A DNA stretch of 64,000 nt, from positions 1 to 64,000 of the IMG/VR virus record IMGVR_UViG_3300048444_000173; one strand, given 5' to 3'. This stretch comes from a virus. The notes under the pieces are model-generated. The model saw only the letters and a list, made by a program, of their open reading frames with translations, was not told the origin of the DNA and did not search any database. Within the stretch, counting starts at the first letter, position 1; each line of letters starts with the position of its first letter. Positions 27,318-35,872 of this stretch are shown here, one piece after another. The position numbers and the translations under genes are program-made.

Positions 27318-28331
27318 ATGGCTAAAGCATTAACTATAGAAGAAATTAAAAATAGAATAGAAGGTATATTCGGAGATAAGTATGATTTATCTTCTATTCA
27401 TTTTGATCCTGAAAACAAAAGGAAAGTGGTTATTCAATGTAGGAAGCATGGTGTGTATAAACCATATATAGTTAATATATTTAGAGGTCATGGTTGTAAG
27501 GAATGTGATAACGAGCTAAGAAGGATAAAATTTGCGGAGGGGTGTGGTATGTTGGATGGACAACCTCTTTCTAAAGTGTTTGAACAGTCATACTCCAGAT
27601 GTAAGTTTTTGAAGATAGACAACACAAAAATGATTCATTATTTTTGCCCACACAGGGGTTTCTCTCAAATCACAAGACAGTCTTTCATGGGACAAAGAAA
27701 ACGTATTTATGATTGTTGCCCTATTTGCGACCAAAAAGAAAATTACAGAAAGAAGCATGAGCGATTGTTCATTCAGAATGCTACAAAAATACACAGCGGT
27801 AAATATAGCTATGAAAATGTAAAATACATCGAGGCAAAGAGAAAAGTTGAGATAATTTGCCCTAAGCATGGTTCATTCTGGCAAAGACCTAACGATCACA
27901 CATCTGACAAAAATGGATGTCCTGAGTGTCATGCTGAGAAGTTGCCGTATGACTATGATAGTCGGGTTAACTTAGCTAAATGGAAGAACGCCTTACTTTA
28001 TGCTTTAGTTATAAAATATGAAGGCGGTAAATGTGTGAAAGTTGGTGTAAGTGTGGATATTGAAAAGAGAATGACAGAGTTAACGTCCGATATAATCAGG
28101 CTGAATGTTGAGCAAGGTAATAAAGATGAAGTAACTGCAACTCTTGTCAGGGGTTATGTACATGATGTAAAAACTGCTTACAGAAGTGAGAGAAGGTTAC
28201 ATACTAAGTTAAAGGACTTTAAATATAAACCAGAGGTTAAGTTTGGCGGTCATTCAGAGTGCTATAGGTTTGATGAATTAGATCAAATTTTAAAGCTAAT
28301 GGATGAGTTCCATTTTGAAGTAAATGGTTGA
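27318..28331 (+). CDS. Zinc-ribbon plus GIY-YIG-like endonuclease-like protein, copy 3
   Basis: 337 residues. Cys/His pairs recur (CRKHGVYK, GHGCKECD; CPHRGFSQ; CPICDQ; CPKHGSFWQ, NGCPECH), as in the copies at 4560 and 14494. The C-terminal unit ALLYALVIKYEGGKCVKVGV, SVDIEKRMTEL fits a T5orf172/GIY-YIG-like core. Its codon use looks more AT-rich than its neighbours' (many AAA/ATA). It sits alone between small genes and is followed by its own downstream promoter. Probably mobile; nuclease activity is inferred. Confidence 0.6.
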   Translation: MAKALTIEEIKNRIEGIFGDKYDLSSIHFDPENKRKVVIQCRKHGVYKPYIVNIFRGHGCKECDNELRRIKFAEGCGMLDGQPLSKVFEQSYSRCKFLKIDNTKMIHYFCPHRGFSQITRQSFMGQRKRIYDCCPICDQKENYRKKHERLFIQNATKIHSGKYSYENVKYIEAKRKVEIICPKHGSFWQRPNDHTSDKNGCPECHAEKLPYDYDSRVNLAKWKNALLYALVIKYEGGKCVKVGVSVDIEKRMTELTSDIIRLNVEQGNKDEVTATLVRGYVHDVKTAYRSERRLHTKLKDFKYKPEVKFGGHSECYRFDELDQILKLMDEFHFEVNG

Positions 28332-28355
28332 CACAGCGTAACTACCGTGTAGAAT
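28328..28355 (+). promoter_or_regulatory. sigma70 promoter downstream of the copy 3 endonuclease-like gene
   Basis: Perfect TTGACA (28328-28333), a 16-bp spacer and TAGAAT (28350-28355). It restores transcription of the small genes beyond the inserted endonuclease-like gene. Confidence 0.65.
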
Positions 28356-28447
28356 CTACGGTGAGTGATTTCCGCAACACTTCGTTCAGAAAGTCGGATA
28401 AGGTTACGGAAGAAGTTATTGTGACTAATTATTAATGGAGGATTGAT

Positions 28448-28660
28448 ATGCCAAAGTTATCCCAACCACATTTCTTGCAACTATTATCTGTCGTAAACTC
28501 TTTCCACAAACGCTCACCAGAGCTAACATGGTCACAAGCGTTTATGAAAGTGTATCGTGCCACAGTAGATAAAGGCGCAAGTAATCCTCGCCTATTATCC
28601 GTAGCAAGCCCGTCTGACGCATTTGATATTGCAAGGGAGATGTATTGTGAAGCTGAATGA
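28448..28660 (+). CDS. Small protein, 70 residues
   Basis: GGAGGATTGAT precedes the ATG. Helical and mildly basic (HFLQLLSVVNSFHKRSPELT; FMKVYRATVDKGASNPRLL). Not recognised. Confidence 0.6.
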   Translation: MPKLSQPHFLQLLSVVNSFHKRSPELTWSQAFMKVYRATVDKGASNPRLLSVASPSDAFDIAREMYCEAE

Positions 28661-28703
28661 GATTTATCTTGAGAAAGTATATGCTTATAACAATTTGTTC
28701 TAA
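28647..28703 (+). CDS. Possible 18-residue peptide
   Basis: GTG 28647 follows GGGAGATGTATT and encodes (fM)KLNEIYLEKVYAYNNLF. It overlaps the preceding gene and ends ten bases before a terminator. It may be a chance reading frame. Confidence 0.25.
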   Translation: MKLNEIYLEKVYAYNNLF

Positions 28704-28712
28704 TAAATTTAG

Positions 28713-28739
28713 CCCGTATTTATTGACGGGGTTTTCTTT
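28713..28739 (+). terminator. Terminator of regulatory unit 1
   Basis: CCCGT (28713-28717) pairs with ACGGG (28726-28730), followed by GTTTTCTTT. The 3' arm is shared with the -35 box of the next promoter. Confidence 0.6.
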
Positions 28740-28751
28740 ATCCGCTATTCT
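28723..28751 (+). promoter_or_regulatory. Promoter embedded in terminator, unit 1
   Basis: TTGACG (28723-28728), 17 bp, TATTCT (28746-28751). The -35 box lies in the loop and 3' arm of the terminator hairpin and the T-tract forms the spacer. It would end read-through and restart transcription for the gene at 28787. Confidence 0.65.
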
Positions 28752-28786
28752 GTCACTATATCGTTAACAAAGAGAGGACAAAGATT

Positions 28787-28978
28787 ATGCTAAAAACTTA
28801 CATAGTAAATTATTCAGGATTATGGCTAGGCGGCACAGCTATTGTCCGAGCAGAGTCAGAGCAAGAAGCTATTGAAGAAGTACGTTCACATCGCTTTACA
28901 ACGAATTTCACTCATGTAGACTGCCAAGAAATTAAAATTAAGCGTGGTGTTATCTACAACGACAACGGCGACTATTAA
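28787..28978 (+). CDS. Small protein, 63 residues
   Basis: Begins MLKTYIVNYSGLWLGGTAIV, with AEQEA-type helix and beta ending; resembles small ferredoxin-like-fold phage proteins of the YxVxY...GG.A.V.A.s.eEA kind. First gene after promoter unit 1. Function unknown. Confidence 0.65.
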   Translation: MLKTYIVNYSGLWLGGTAIVRAESEQEAIEEVRSHRFTTNFTHVDCQEIKIKRGVIYNDNGDY

Positions 28979-28989
28979 GGAGAATTTTT

Positions 28990-29460
28990 ATGACTAAATA
29001 TAGCAACCCAAAATCATTACCCGATCCAGTTGGAATGTTTGAACCACCATTATCGGAAGAAGTACCTGCTGAGTGGATTGAGGATAACAAAGGCGAAATT
29101 ATTGACGTACTCATTGACAAAGGTTTCCATGAAGAATTGATTGAGTGGTATGTGGACGAGTTCTATGACGATATGGAATGTCAAGATGAGGTGATGAATG
29201 GTCTTATCTATGATATTGCTCGAACTTACACGCTAGATAATCCGCTATTGGATTTGTCAGAGATTGTTGGCGAGTATTATGACGAAATTGAGAAGAAGTT
29301 AATGCTACATAAGCGTACAATCACTGGACATTTCCTTAACGAACATATTATTGGAGCAGAGCATTTGCCAGAGTTTGTTGGTACAATGATTGACCCAACG
29401 ATTGACGAAGTGTATGCTGAATATGTTGAAGAGTGTGAGCTTAATGATGCTATTGACTAA
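28990..29460 (+). CDS. Acidic helical protein, 156 residues
   Basis: Very acidic, with many Glu/Asp and few basic residues (EWYVDEFYDDMECQDEVMNG). AAGGAGAATTTTT precedes the ATG. An acidic DNA-mimic is conceivable but not shown; no family recognised. Confidence 0.65.
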   Translation: MTKYSNPKSLPDPVGMFEPPLSEEVPAEWIEDNKGEIIDVLIDKGFHEELIEWYVDEFYDDMECQDEVMNGLIYDIARTYTLDNPLLDLSEIVGEYYDEIEKKLMLHKRTITGHFLNEHIIGAEHLPEFVGTMIDPTIDEVYAEYVEECELNDAID

Positions 29461-29623
29461 AGACAGCATCAAAGCAGAGTGTCAAGGACTACCCCGAAAA
29501 GATTTGGCGTATCTCCTTGACATAGGTAACGACCGTATTATAGAGTTAGAACGTGAGCTTGAATATTTGAAGCAACGTAGAGATTATATTCGTGAATTGA
29601 TTAAGGAGAAAAGGTATGAGTGA
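29444..29623 (+). CDS. Small helical protein, 59 residues
   Basis: Starts at ATG 29444 (or 29447) inside the end of the previous gene. Charged helix with IIELERELEYLKQRRDYIRE, a likely coiled coil. Overlaps the next gene by 8 nt. Confidence 0.55.
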   Translation: MMLLTKDSIKAECQGLPRKDLAYLLDIGNDRIIELERELEYLKQRRDYIRELIKEKRYE

Positions 29624-30131
29624 ATTTAAAACTGGAGTTTGTTATGTATACAATGGTGTCAACGGTAGCCATTACCACTTTAAGCATGGTGACACATTCT
29701 TTGTCACTAAGAGGCAGTGTGCTGGTAATTGGGTAACAACTTGTGGACACGAAATAGCAGAACAAAGGCTTCTCAATGGTACTGTTAAAGAGCTTAATGA
29801 ATATAAAACAGGGCGAAAGTTTGGTAAAAGTAATTTGAAAGATGGGTATAAGGTTAAACTTCGCAGCGGAGTTGAAAACCTTGTTATCAATGGGTGTTTA
29901 TGGAGAGGTGACAACACATACAAATCAAACCGTTTTGGTATTGACAAGAATTATAGCGATGATTTATACAAGGGTAGGGGTTGTTATTCTAAAAGCGACC
30001 CAGATGATATTATGAAAGTTTATGACAACGAGAATCGTCTGGTATTCCAACGCGAAGATGAAGCCAAAGAGGTTACGCTTAAATTAACACAGGCTCAAAT
30101 TGATAGCCTAAAAGAACAGGGAGTAATTTAA
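29616..30131 (+). CDS. Unknown 171-residue protein
   Basis: AAGGAGAAAAGGT precedes the ATG. A beta-rich first half (FKTGVCYVYNGVNGSHYHF, then GDTFFVTKRQCAGNWV) is followed by a repeat-like basic region and a final helix (VTLKLTQAQIDSLKEQGVI). Not recognised. Confidence 0.65.
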   Translation: MSEFKTGVCYVYNGVNGSHYHFKHGDTFFVTKRQCAGNWVTTCGHEIAEQRLLNGTVKELNEYKTGRKFGKSNLKDGYKVKLRSGVENLVINGCLWRGDNTYKSNRFGIDKNYSDDLYKGRGCYSKSDPDDIMKVYDNENRLVFQREDEAKEVTLKLTQAQIDSLKEQGVI

Positions 30132-30133
30132 TC

Positions 30134-30289
30134 ATGAAAGTTACACCAGAATACTTACTTGGCTATAAAGCCGCTAAAGATTCGTACGTACTCTTGTCCG
30201 AGAACTATGAGCATGTAGAGCAAGAAGATGTATTGGACGAGATTTATGAGAGCTATGTGCCGTATATGTTGAATGAGATGGGAGAATAA
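30134..30289 (+). CDS. Small protein, 51 residues
   Basis: ATG 30134 lies two bases after the preceding stop with CAGGGAG upstream. Begins MKVTPEYLLGYKAAKDSYVL, acidic end. Function unknown. Confidence 0.55.
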   Translation: MKVTPEYLLGYKAAKDSYVLLSENYEHVEQEDVLDEIYESYVPYMLNEMGE

Positions 30290-30292
30290 ATT

Positions 30293-30622
30293 ATGGGTAA
30301 TATTTCTGAACAACGTCTGCGTCAATTAGAAAGAGCAGAACGTAAACTAAATGCACTTGAGTCAGGTGGTGTGGATAATTGGGAGTGGTACAGTGAATCC
30401 CTCAAGGATTATTTTAAGGAGGAAGAATTAGCAGAACTGCTTGATGATTCTACCCAACAACTTGAGGAAGATCTTTTTAGCGAACCCGATTTTTGGAATG
30501 TGGAGATACCAAGTGTACGAGAAGCAGGTTACAGTGTGTATTTAACAGAAGATGGTCAGAAATTCCTGCGTCAATACTTAGAATCTTTCAAGAGCAAAAT
30601 TGATGAACTGAATAAGAACTAA
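30293..30622 (+). CDS. Acidic protein, 109 residues
   Basis: GGGAGAATAAATT precedes the ATG. Helical start (EQRLRQLERAERKLNALESG), acidic centre and C-terminal helix. Followed by regulatory unit 2. Not recognised. Confidence 0.65.
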   Translation: MGNISEQRLRQLERAERKLNALESGGVDNWEWYSESLKDYFKEEELAELLDDSTQQLEEDLFSEPDFWNVEIPSVREAGYSVYLTEDGQKFLRQYLESFKSKIDELNKN

Positions 30623-30654
30623 GATTCTTATAACAAATCATTCTAACCAAATTA

Positions 30655-30682
30655 GCCTGTCCAAGTTGACGGGCTTTTTATT
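30655..30682 (+). terminator. Terminator of regulatory unit 2
   Basis: GCCTGTC (30655-30661) pairs with GACGGGC (30668-30674), seven pairs with one T-G, followed by TTTTTATT. Confidence 0.8.
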
Positions 30683-30694
30683 ATTCGCTATGCT
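30666..30694 (+). promoter_or_regulatory. Promoter embedded in terminator, unit 2
   Basis: TTGACG (30666-30671), 17 bp, TATGCT (30689-30694). The -35 box overlaps the hairpin 3' arm exactly as in unit 1, and about 35 bp upstream are also alike (CTTATAACAA, TTCTAA, AAATTAGCC), so the units are duplicates. Confidence 0.65.
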
Positions 30695-30732
30695 GTAATT
30701 GTTACGTTGGAAAATACAGGAGCAAATAAGTT

Positions 30733-30999
30733 ATGAAAATCATCGGAACATCATACACGACGCCACCAGAGTATGAACACAACCATGAGTGGTTGCGTGA
30801 TATTATCGAAAATGCTGTCTATAACCTAGACGACGCTGGATTACTTGACGAGTTTCTTGAGCAATACTTTGGTGATGTCGATAGTTATGACGTGGATTTA
30901 CGTAATAAGGATTCACTTATAGATTACTTCCACGATGGTGTAGGCTATGATGACGTAATAGAAATATTTGACGGTTATGAGGAATATATTGATGCGTAA
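30733..30999 (+). CDS. Acidic protein, 88 residues
   Basis: First gene after promoter unit 2. Strongly acidic (NAVYNLDDAGLLDEFLEQYF, DVDSYDVDL). Resembles in composition the gene at 28990. Not recognised. Confidence 0.65.
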   Translation: MKIIGTSYTTPPEYEHNHEWLRDIIENAVYNLDDAGLLDEFLEQYFGDVDSYDVDLRNKDSLIDYFHDGVGYDDVIEIFDGYEEYIDA

Positions 31000-31273
31000 A
31001 AAGATTAGCAAGCGATATTACGCCAAACTCAAGCAAGCCTTTGACAATGACAGGATAATGTTTGACGGAATAACTAGAGCCTATGTCTCTGGCATAAACT
31101 CTAAGTCAATTATGACCAAAGAGCAGGCTCGATATTTAGCTAAGCAAATTGGCGGACACTGGAAAGATTTGCAAACGCTATGTCCTATCATATACAAAGT
31201 TGAGGATAATTGGATGAAAGATCTTGACGAAGATAATTTGGCAAGCTATAGTGAAGAAGAATTGAGCAAATAA
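30992..31273 (+). CDS. Small protein, 93 residues
   Basis: ATG 30992 overlaps the previous gene by 8 nt. Basic start (MRKKISKRYYAKLKQAF), acidic end. Mixed helices. Not recognised. Confidence 0.6.
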   Translation: MRKKISKRYYAKLKQAFDNDRIMFDGITRAYVSGINSKSIMTKEQARYLAKQIGGHWKDLQTLCPIIYKVEDNWMKDLDEDNLASYSEEELSK

Positions 31274-31289
31274 CTAAGGAGAATATCTT

Positions 31290-31625
31290 ATGAAAACATT
31301 ATTAAGGTTAACCGCAGCAATTACAGCAACAGCATTTATGACGTTATCACCTGTGGTGTTAGCTTCGGATAACTCTGGTGAAGAAGTTACGTGTGAACAG
31401 TTTGCACAAGTGTCTGCGGTCATCATGGAAGCACGACAAAAGGGTGTGCCAATGGTGGACGCAATGAAAGTGGCGAGTGGTACGCCAGTATTTGAAGAGA
31501 TAATTAAGCAAGCCTATTCTGTTAGACGTTTTAGTTCGGATGAATACCGACAAGAAGCTATCACGGAGTTTAGCAATATGATTTATCGTGCTTGTCTTGA
31601 ATCGGATTATGGACATAAGGAGTGA
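31290..31625 (+). CDS. Secreted small protein
   Basis: 111 residues with a clear signal peptide (basic start MKTLLR, hydrophobic core, likely cleavage after VVLA). The mature part is helical with two cysteines (VTCEQFAQVS and IYRACLES) that could form a disulfide in the periplasm. AAGGAGAATATCTT precedes it. A periplasmic phage protein in an early region suggests envelope modification, but this is inference. Confidence 0.7.
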   Translation: MKTLLRLTAAITATAFMTLSPVVLASDNSGEEVTCEQFAQVSAVIMEARQKGVPMVDAMKVASGTPVFEEIIKQAYSVRRFSSDEYRQEAITEFSNMIYRACLESDYGHKE

Positions 31626-31628
31626 GGC

Positions 31629-31877
31629 ATGAAACAAATACCTTTACCAAACCCCTTCGACGCAGGTGACGTGCCAGATGACTTGCGCCCACACTTATCC
31701 ATAACAGTTGACGGAGAAAAGGTGGAGAAATGCTTTGAGGTATATCTTGGCGAAAATGGATACGCCTTGTGCTATACTGGCGAGTGGGATGAATCAGGTA
31801 ATCTTGGTACAATTATCCATGACGGATTAGTTGAGCTATGGTATACTAACGAAAAAGTGGAGGTGAGTTATGAGTGA
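31629..31877 (+). CDS. Unknown 82-residue protein
   Basis: AAGGAGTGAGGC precedes the ATG. Beta-rich (HLSITVDGEKVEKCFEVYLG, EKVEVSYE). Overlaps the next gene by 8 nt. Not recognised. Confidence 0.65.
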   Translation: MKQIPLPNPFDAGDVPDDLRPHLSITVDGEKVEKCFEVYLGENGYALCYTGEWDESGNLGTIIHDGLVELWYTNEKVEVSYE

Positions 31878-32325
31878 GTTTACAGTTAATGCTGGTGATT
31901 ATATCTACCAGCCAAGTTTTACATATAGCGAGGTTTCATTATTCATTGAATTGGCGGCGGAGAGTGGAGCAGAGGTTACTAACTTCAGAACTGGTGATTA
32001 TGTCGCTTATGACAGTGAAGATGATATGATAGACAGTTCTTATAGTGGTCATCACAATGGTTTTGAGAGGAATATTACAAAGGCATTCCGTGAATACTTG
32101 GACAACAAAAAGCCTAAATCAAGCGTCAGCCCATCTATTCCACCTAAGCCTATTGTCGCTATTCATAAGGAGGATAATGCCTCTGATAGCCGCTTATGCT
32201 ATTACGCCAGAGATTTGAAGCATTTATTGAAGCAGATGGATAATGACCAAGAGAGCTTGGTGGATTATGAGCTATTTAATCTCGGAGAAGAATTGGAGCT
32301 GAGAGTAGAGGAGAAAGAGTTATGA
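31870..32325 (+). CDS. Unknown 151-residue protein
   Basis: GTGGAGGTGAGTT precedes the ATG. A compact N-terminal domain, a Pro/Ser linker (KPKSSVSPSIPPKP) and an acidic C-terminal helix. Overlaps the next gene by ATGA. Not recognised. Confidence 0.65.
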   Translation: MSEFTVNAGDYIYQPSFTYSEVSLFIELAAESGAEVTNFRTGDYVAYDSEDDMIDSSYSGHHNGFERNITKAFREYLDNKKPKSSVSPSIPPKPIVAIHKEDNASDSRLCYYARDLKHLLKQMDNDQESLVDYELFNLGEELELRVEEKEL

Positions 32326-32669
32326 CAGAACCAAATGACTTAAATATCTTAGCGTGGTATGTTGACGCTATTATGCAAAAGCATGGGACATATTGTACGG
32401 TACAAGTTAAGCCTAAGTTTGACCATGATTCTCACAAATATAACGGCGGTACAAAAATCACAACTTATATTAGTGGATTACCTGATGGGGTAATGAGCCA
32501 CATTGACCATGATAGTTATGAAGAAGCTGAGGCTAGGCTTAGGGAATACTTTAACGGCGATCCGCTCGATATGTACGAGGAGTTACGCCGAAAGAAGATT
32601 GCCGTTATTAATCAACAGATAGAATATTTGCAGGAACAGTTGGATGAGTTAGAGGGGGATAAGCTATGA
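32322..32669 (+). CDS. Unknown 115-residue protein
   Basis: GAGGAGAAAGAGTT precedes the ATG. Alpha/beta body, ending in a coiled coil (KIAVINQQIEYLQEQLDELE). Overlaps the next gene by ATGA. Not recognised. Confidence 0.65.
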   Translation: MTEPNDLNILAWYVDAIMQKHGTYCTVQVKPKFDHDSHKYNGGTKITTYISGLPDGVMSHIDHDSYEEAEARLREYFNGDPLDMYEELRRKKIAVINQQIEYLQEQLDELEGDKL

Positions 32670-32944
32670 ACAGCAGCCTAGACAAAATGACCTTAGCAGA
32701 AATTAAGGACTACGTATCTGCTTTAGAGAAGAAATCATCTAAGAATGACTATAAGGCTCATTTGGCTGATATTTTCACACAACTTGTGCAAATGATTGAT
32801 GACCAAGACGTTCGTGATATGAGGTTGGAGATAGATAACTCGGATAAAGCGCCCTTATTCGGCATGTATGATAGTCATGGTAATATGCCAGATATTAAGC
32901 CGAGACTAGGTTGGACAGAAATTACGATTAAAATTTTGAGCTAA
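32666..32944 (+). CDS. Unknown 92-residue protein
   Basis: Helical start (LDKMTLAEIKDYVSALEKKS), last gene of this overlapping set before the next promoter. Not recognised. Confidence 0.6.
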   Translation: MNSSLDKMTLAEIKDYVSALEKKSSKNDYKAHLADIFTQLVQMIDDQDVRDMRLEIDNSDKAPLFGMYDSHGNMPDIKPRLGWTEITIKILS

Positions 32945-32950
32945 ATAACC

Positions 32951-32979
32951 TTGACAGAATATTCGGCTTAGATTATAGT
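32951..32979 (+). promoter_or_regulatory. Strong sigma70 promoter
   Basis: Perfect TTGACA (32951-32956), 17-bp spacer and TATAGT (32974-32979), six bases after the preceding stop codon and 35 bp before the next gene. Confidence 0.75.
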
Positions 32980-33013
32980 GGTGGTGATTTTATTTGGATG
33001 GATGGAGAGAGAT

Positions 33014-33328
33014 ATGGGTAACGAAAAATTTAACCAACCGTGGGAGCGGTCATCAACGACGTACAAGTTCGGTAAACCTATTGGTTACACTTTTGGTTAT
33101 GGATGCAACAAACATAACGACGGACCAAAAGGTAAAATTGCATACGTTGAAACTGACGACCCGAAAGTTGCTGACTTTATTCAGGCCGCGCCTGATATGT
33201 GTCGGGTTTTGAGTGATATTTCAAACCTTTTAGGTCAAGGATACCCTCACGAAAACCTTGTAGCAGAGCTAGAGGCTGTACATTCAGAAATAGATAAATC
33301 CCTAGCAAAAGCGCGAGGTGAGGTATGA
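33014..33328 (+). CDS. Unknown 104-residue protein
   Basis: GGAGAGA precedes ATG 33014. The segment PKVADFIQAAPDMCRVLSDI resembles the ADLIAAAPEMLEAL helix common in small phage proteins that carry environmental or inducible functions. Overlaps the next gene by ATGA. Confidence 0.6.
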   Translation: MGNEKFNQPWERSSTTYKFGKPIGYTFGYGCNKHNDGPKGKIAYVETDDPKVADFIQAAPDMCRVLSDISNLLGQGYPHENLVAELEAVHSEIDKSLAKARGEV

Positions 33329-33582
33329 ATATCGAACAAATAAAACAAGTGCTTGAGGGTGCTGAAGAAGCCGACAATCATTTTCTTGAATTAGACGGTA
33401 AACATACACGGTACACTAGGCTTGCTAGTGACCATCATTGTTTAGACGACCTACGCACAATCCTAGCCCAGCATGAGGAAATTCAGCTATTGCGTGAGCA
33501 GCTAGAAATACAAACCAAGCGCGGGGATATGGTTAGTGGAGCTATTGATACAGCTTTGGATATAAAGGAGCAGAATAAATGA
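33325..33582 (+). CDS. Small helical protein, 85 residues
   Basis: Acidic, helical, with a Leu-rich coiled coil (AQHEEIQLLREQLEIQTKRG). Overlaps both neighbours by ATGA. Not recognised. Confidence 0.6.
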   Translation: MNIEQIKQVLEGAEEADNHFLELDGKHTRYTRLASDHHCLDDLRTILAQHEEIQLLREQLEIQTKRGDMVSGAIDTALDIKEQNK

Positions 33583-34322
33583 GTGAATACAGAAACTACG
33601 GCGATGACTTTATTATTGAGTCCAACAATTACGGTAAGCACGTATCAGCCATGACAGGTGAACAATTACATAGCAAGTCTGATATAGCCGCTGAATTGGC
33701 TTATCGTGATGACCGAATCGAGCAGTTGGAGCGTGAGAATGAATTAGCAACCAAAGAAGCCTTGTTAATGGTTCAAGCTATGCACAAAGACTTCTACTCG
33801 GATTCCGATGGTGCAGAGTTATTTGAGCCATTAGATACCACCTCTGGCTTACTTACTCAAATTGACAATATGTACGCAGGTATTCGTAACCGTTGCCGTG
33901 AGTTGGAGCGGGATAATCGGGAATTAGCTGATAAAAACTCCATCCTGTGGAATAGGTATAACGAAGCCAGTACAGTCACAGGAAAAGAATGGGGGTTAAC
34001 AAAAGAAAACCAAGCGCTAGCGGCGCATGTTGAACGTTTAATTAAAGCGTGTGAATTAGCCCGTGATAACTACGGTAAAATGCTATTGACTGACCCGCCG
34101 CAAGAAGCGTGGAAAGCAAATCAAGTGACCACAAAGTTGGTTGATGCAATAGCTTCAACGCCCCGAACCAGCCTAGCCGAGCGTGATGCGGAAGTTGCTA
34201 ATAAAGCATTATTGAAGCTGGCAGAATACATGGAAGAAGGTTTTGGTGTGCCAGTGACTATGGGTTGTGATGAGGTTAGAGATTACGCCGCCAAAATCCG
34301 CAACGAAGGTTCTGACCAATAA
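33579..34322 (+). CDS. Coiled-coil protein, 247 residues
   Basis: Long heptad regions (residues 35-65 and 100-150). A C-terminal helix set reads [20 protein letters not shown]. Similar polyproteins of variable coiled coil are common in phage accessory regions. Function unknown. Confidence 0.6.
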   Translation: MSEYRNYGDDFIIESNNYGKHVSAMTGEQLHSKSDIAAELAYRDDRIEQLERENELATKEALLMVQAMHKDFYSDSDGAELFEPLDTTSGLLTQIDNMYAGIRNRCRELERDNRELADKNSILWNRYNEASTVTGKEWGLTKENQALAAHVERLIKACELARDNYGKMLLTDPPQEAWKANQVTTKLVDAIASTPRTSLAERDAEVANKALLKLAEYMEEGFGVPVTMGCDEVRDYAAKIRNEGSDQ

Positions 34323-34401
34323 CTTCCCCACCCACCTATCCTCAGTATTCGCCCTAGATGCTGGGGACAATTCCCTCCCTAAAAATATTCCAACAATTAA
34401 T

Positions 34402-34430
34402 TTGACAATGATTCGGACGAGTGATATTGT
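34402..34430 (+). promoter_or_regulatory. sigma70 promoter of the helicase operon
   Basis: Perfect TTGACA (34402-34407), 17 bp, TATTGT (34425-34430), 32 bp before the helicase start. Confidence 0.75.
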
Positions 34431-34461
34431 TGCTGAAAGTTTTAAATTAGGAGACTATAAT

Positions 34462-35703
34462 ATGGACAAACAACAACAAGCCCTAGACGCTATTCATAAT
34501 GGAGAGAACATATTTCTCACTGGTGTAGGTGGTACAGGTAAGAGTTATGTCATTAATCAAATTAAAGATGATTCTACCATTATCTGTGCGCCAACAGGAA
34601 TTGCAGCACTAAATGTGGGCGGCATCACTTGTCATAAAGCCTTTGGATTGCCAACAGAGGTAGCGACTAAACATCATCGATCTATACATGGTAACAAGAA
34701 CGAACAGTTTAGAGAATTATTCTCTGGTAATATTGTTAAACGTATTGTTATTGATGAAATATCTATGTTGCGCCTAGATTATTTCGAACTAATTGACCAT
34801 AAACTACGTGCAGTGAGAAATAATGACCTACCCTTTGGTGGAATACAGATGGTAGTGGTAGGAGATTTCTTCCAATTAGAGCCTATAGTGAGCGTTAAGC
34901 ACAAGAAATTCTATTATATGCTATATCCTAGCGCCTTTTGCTTTAATAGCTCTAGCTGGAGCTTTAAGACCATAGAACTGGACAAGGTATATCGCCAAGA
35001 GGACGCTAATCAAGTTGCTATGTTGTCTTGTGTACGTAAAGCAGATAAACACGCTAAGTTAGCCTTAGACACAATTCAGAAACGTGCTGACATTTATAGA
35101 AACTCACCACTTACCTTAGAGTTATTTTGTTATAATGCTGGAGCAGATAAGGTTAATAAGCAGTGGTATGATGAGCTAAGCACAAGGGAATACACATATT
35201 TTGGTAGTAAACGTGGTAAGTGGAGTCCTAGTGAATTACCTGTACCAGAAGAATTACGTATGAAGTCTGGCGCAAGAATTATGCTATGTGCTAATGACTT
35301 AGAAGGGCAATATGTGAATGGTGATAGAGGCTTTATCAAGCAACTTAGCTATACAGGTATTGTCGTAGAGTTAGATGACGGCAGAATGGTCAATGTCCAA
35401 CCTTACACTTGGAAGAAGATTGATTATGAAAAGGTGGAGGGGGAGTTAGTACGTAATACTGACAATGAATATACACAGTTTCCTATCAAACTAGCATGGG
35501 CAATATCCATTCATAAATCACAAGGTATGACATTAGATAAGGTTGCTCTTAATGTTGGCAGAGGTTGTTTTGCACATGGTCAATTATACGTAGCCCTTAG
35601 TCGAGTTAAGGACTTGAATAAACTACAATTAGCAGAGCCATTAGTTTATAATCGTGATTTAATTGTCAAACAAGAGGTAAAGGAGTTTTATGAAAAAGAT
35701 TAA
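34462..35703 (+). CDS. Pif1/RecD/Dda-like SF1B helicase
   Basis: 413 residues from ATG 34462 (GGAGACTATAAT upstream). Superfamily 1B motifs appear in order: Walker [23 protein letters not shown] (Ia), IVIDEISML (II), [11 protein letters not shown] (III), ELDKVYRQ (IV), and a C-terminal [17 protein letters not shown] (V) and LYVALSRVK (VI). Such 5'-3' helicases (T4 Dda, RecD2, Pif1) act in replication initiation and fork rescue. It heads a three-gene operon that ends at the repeat tract at 36.6 kb. Confidence 0.9.
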   Translation: MDKQQQALDAIHNGENIFLTGVGGTGKSYVINQIKDDSTIICAPTGIAALNVGGITCHKAFGLPTEVATKHHRSIHGNKNEQFRELFSGNIVKRIVIDEISMLRLDYFELIDHKLRAVRNNDLPFGGIQMVVVGDFFQLEPIVSVKHKKFYYMLYPSAFCFNSSSWSFKTIELDKVYRQEDANQVAMLSCVRKADKHAKLALDTIQKRADIYRNSPLTLELFCYNAGADKVNKQWYDELSTREYTYFGSKRGKWSPSELPVPEELRMKSGARIMLCANDLEGQYVNGDRGFIKQLSYTGIVVELDDGRMVNVQPYTWKKIDYEKVEGELVRNTDNEYTQFPIKLAWAISIHKSQGMTLDKVALNVGRGCFAHGQLYVALSRVKDLNKLQLAEPLVYNRDLIVKQEVKEFYEKD

Positions 35704-35872
35704 CTTAACACCAGAAGAAATAGATAACTTAGTATACAAAGCCACTGTAGCTAAATGTATCTTAGTTGAAGATGGTTATTCAGAGGAAGAAGCAAAGGAT
35801 TTAGCTTATGCTTTAGTCGATTATTGGATGGGGAAATATGATGATGAAAAAGGTTCAGGAAAATCCGAATAG
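35690..35872 (+). CDS. Small helical protein in the helicase operon
   Basis: 60 residues, starting inside the helicase gene's end with AAAGGAG upstream. Begins [20 protein letters not shown], acidic. Overlaps the next gene by 35 nt. Not recognised. Confidence 0.6.
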   Translation: MKKINLTPEEIDNLVYKATVAKCILVEDGYSEEEAKDLAYALVDYWMGKYDDEKGSGKSE

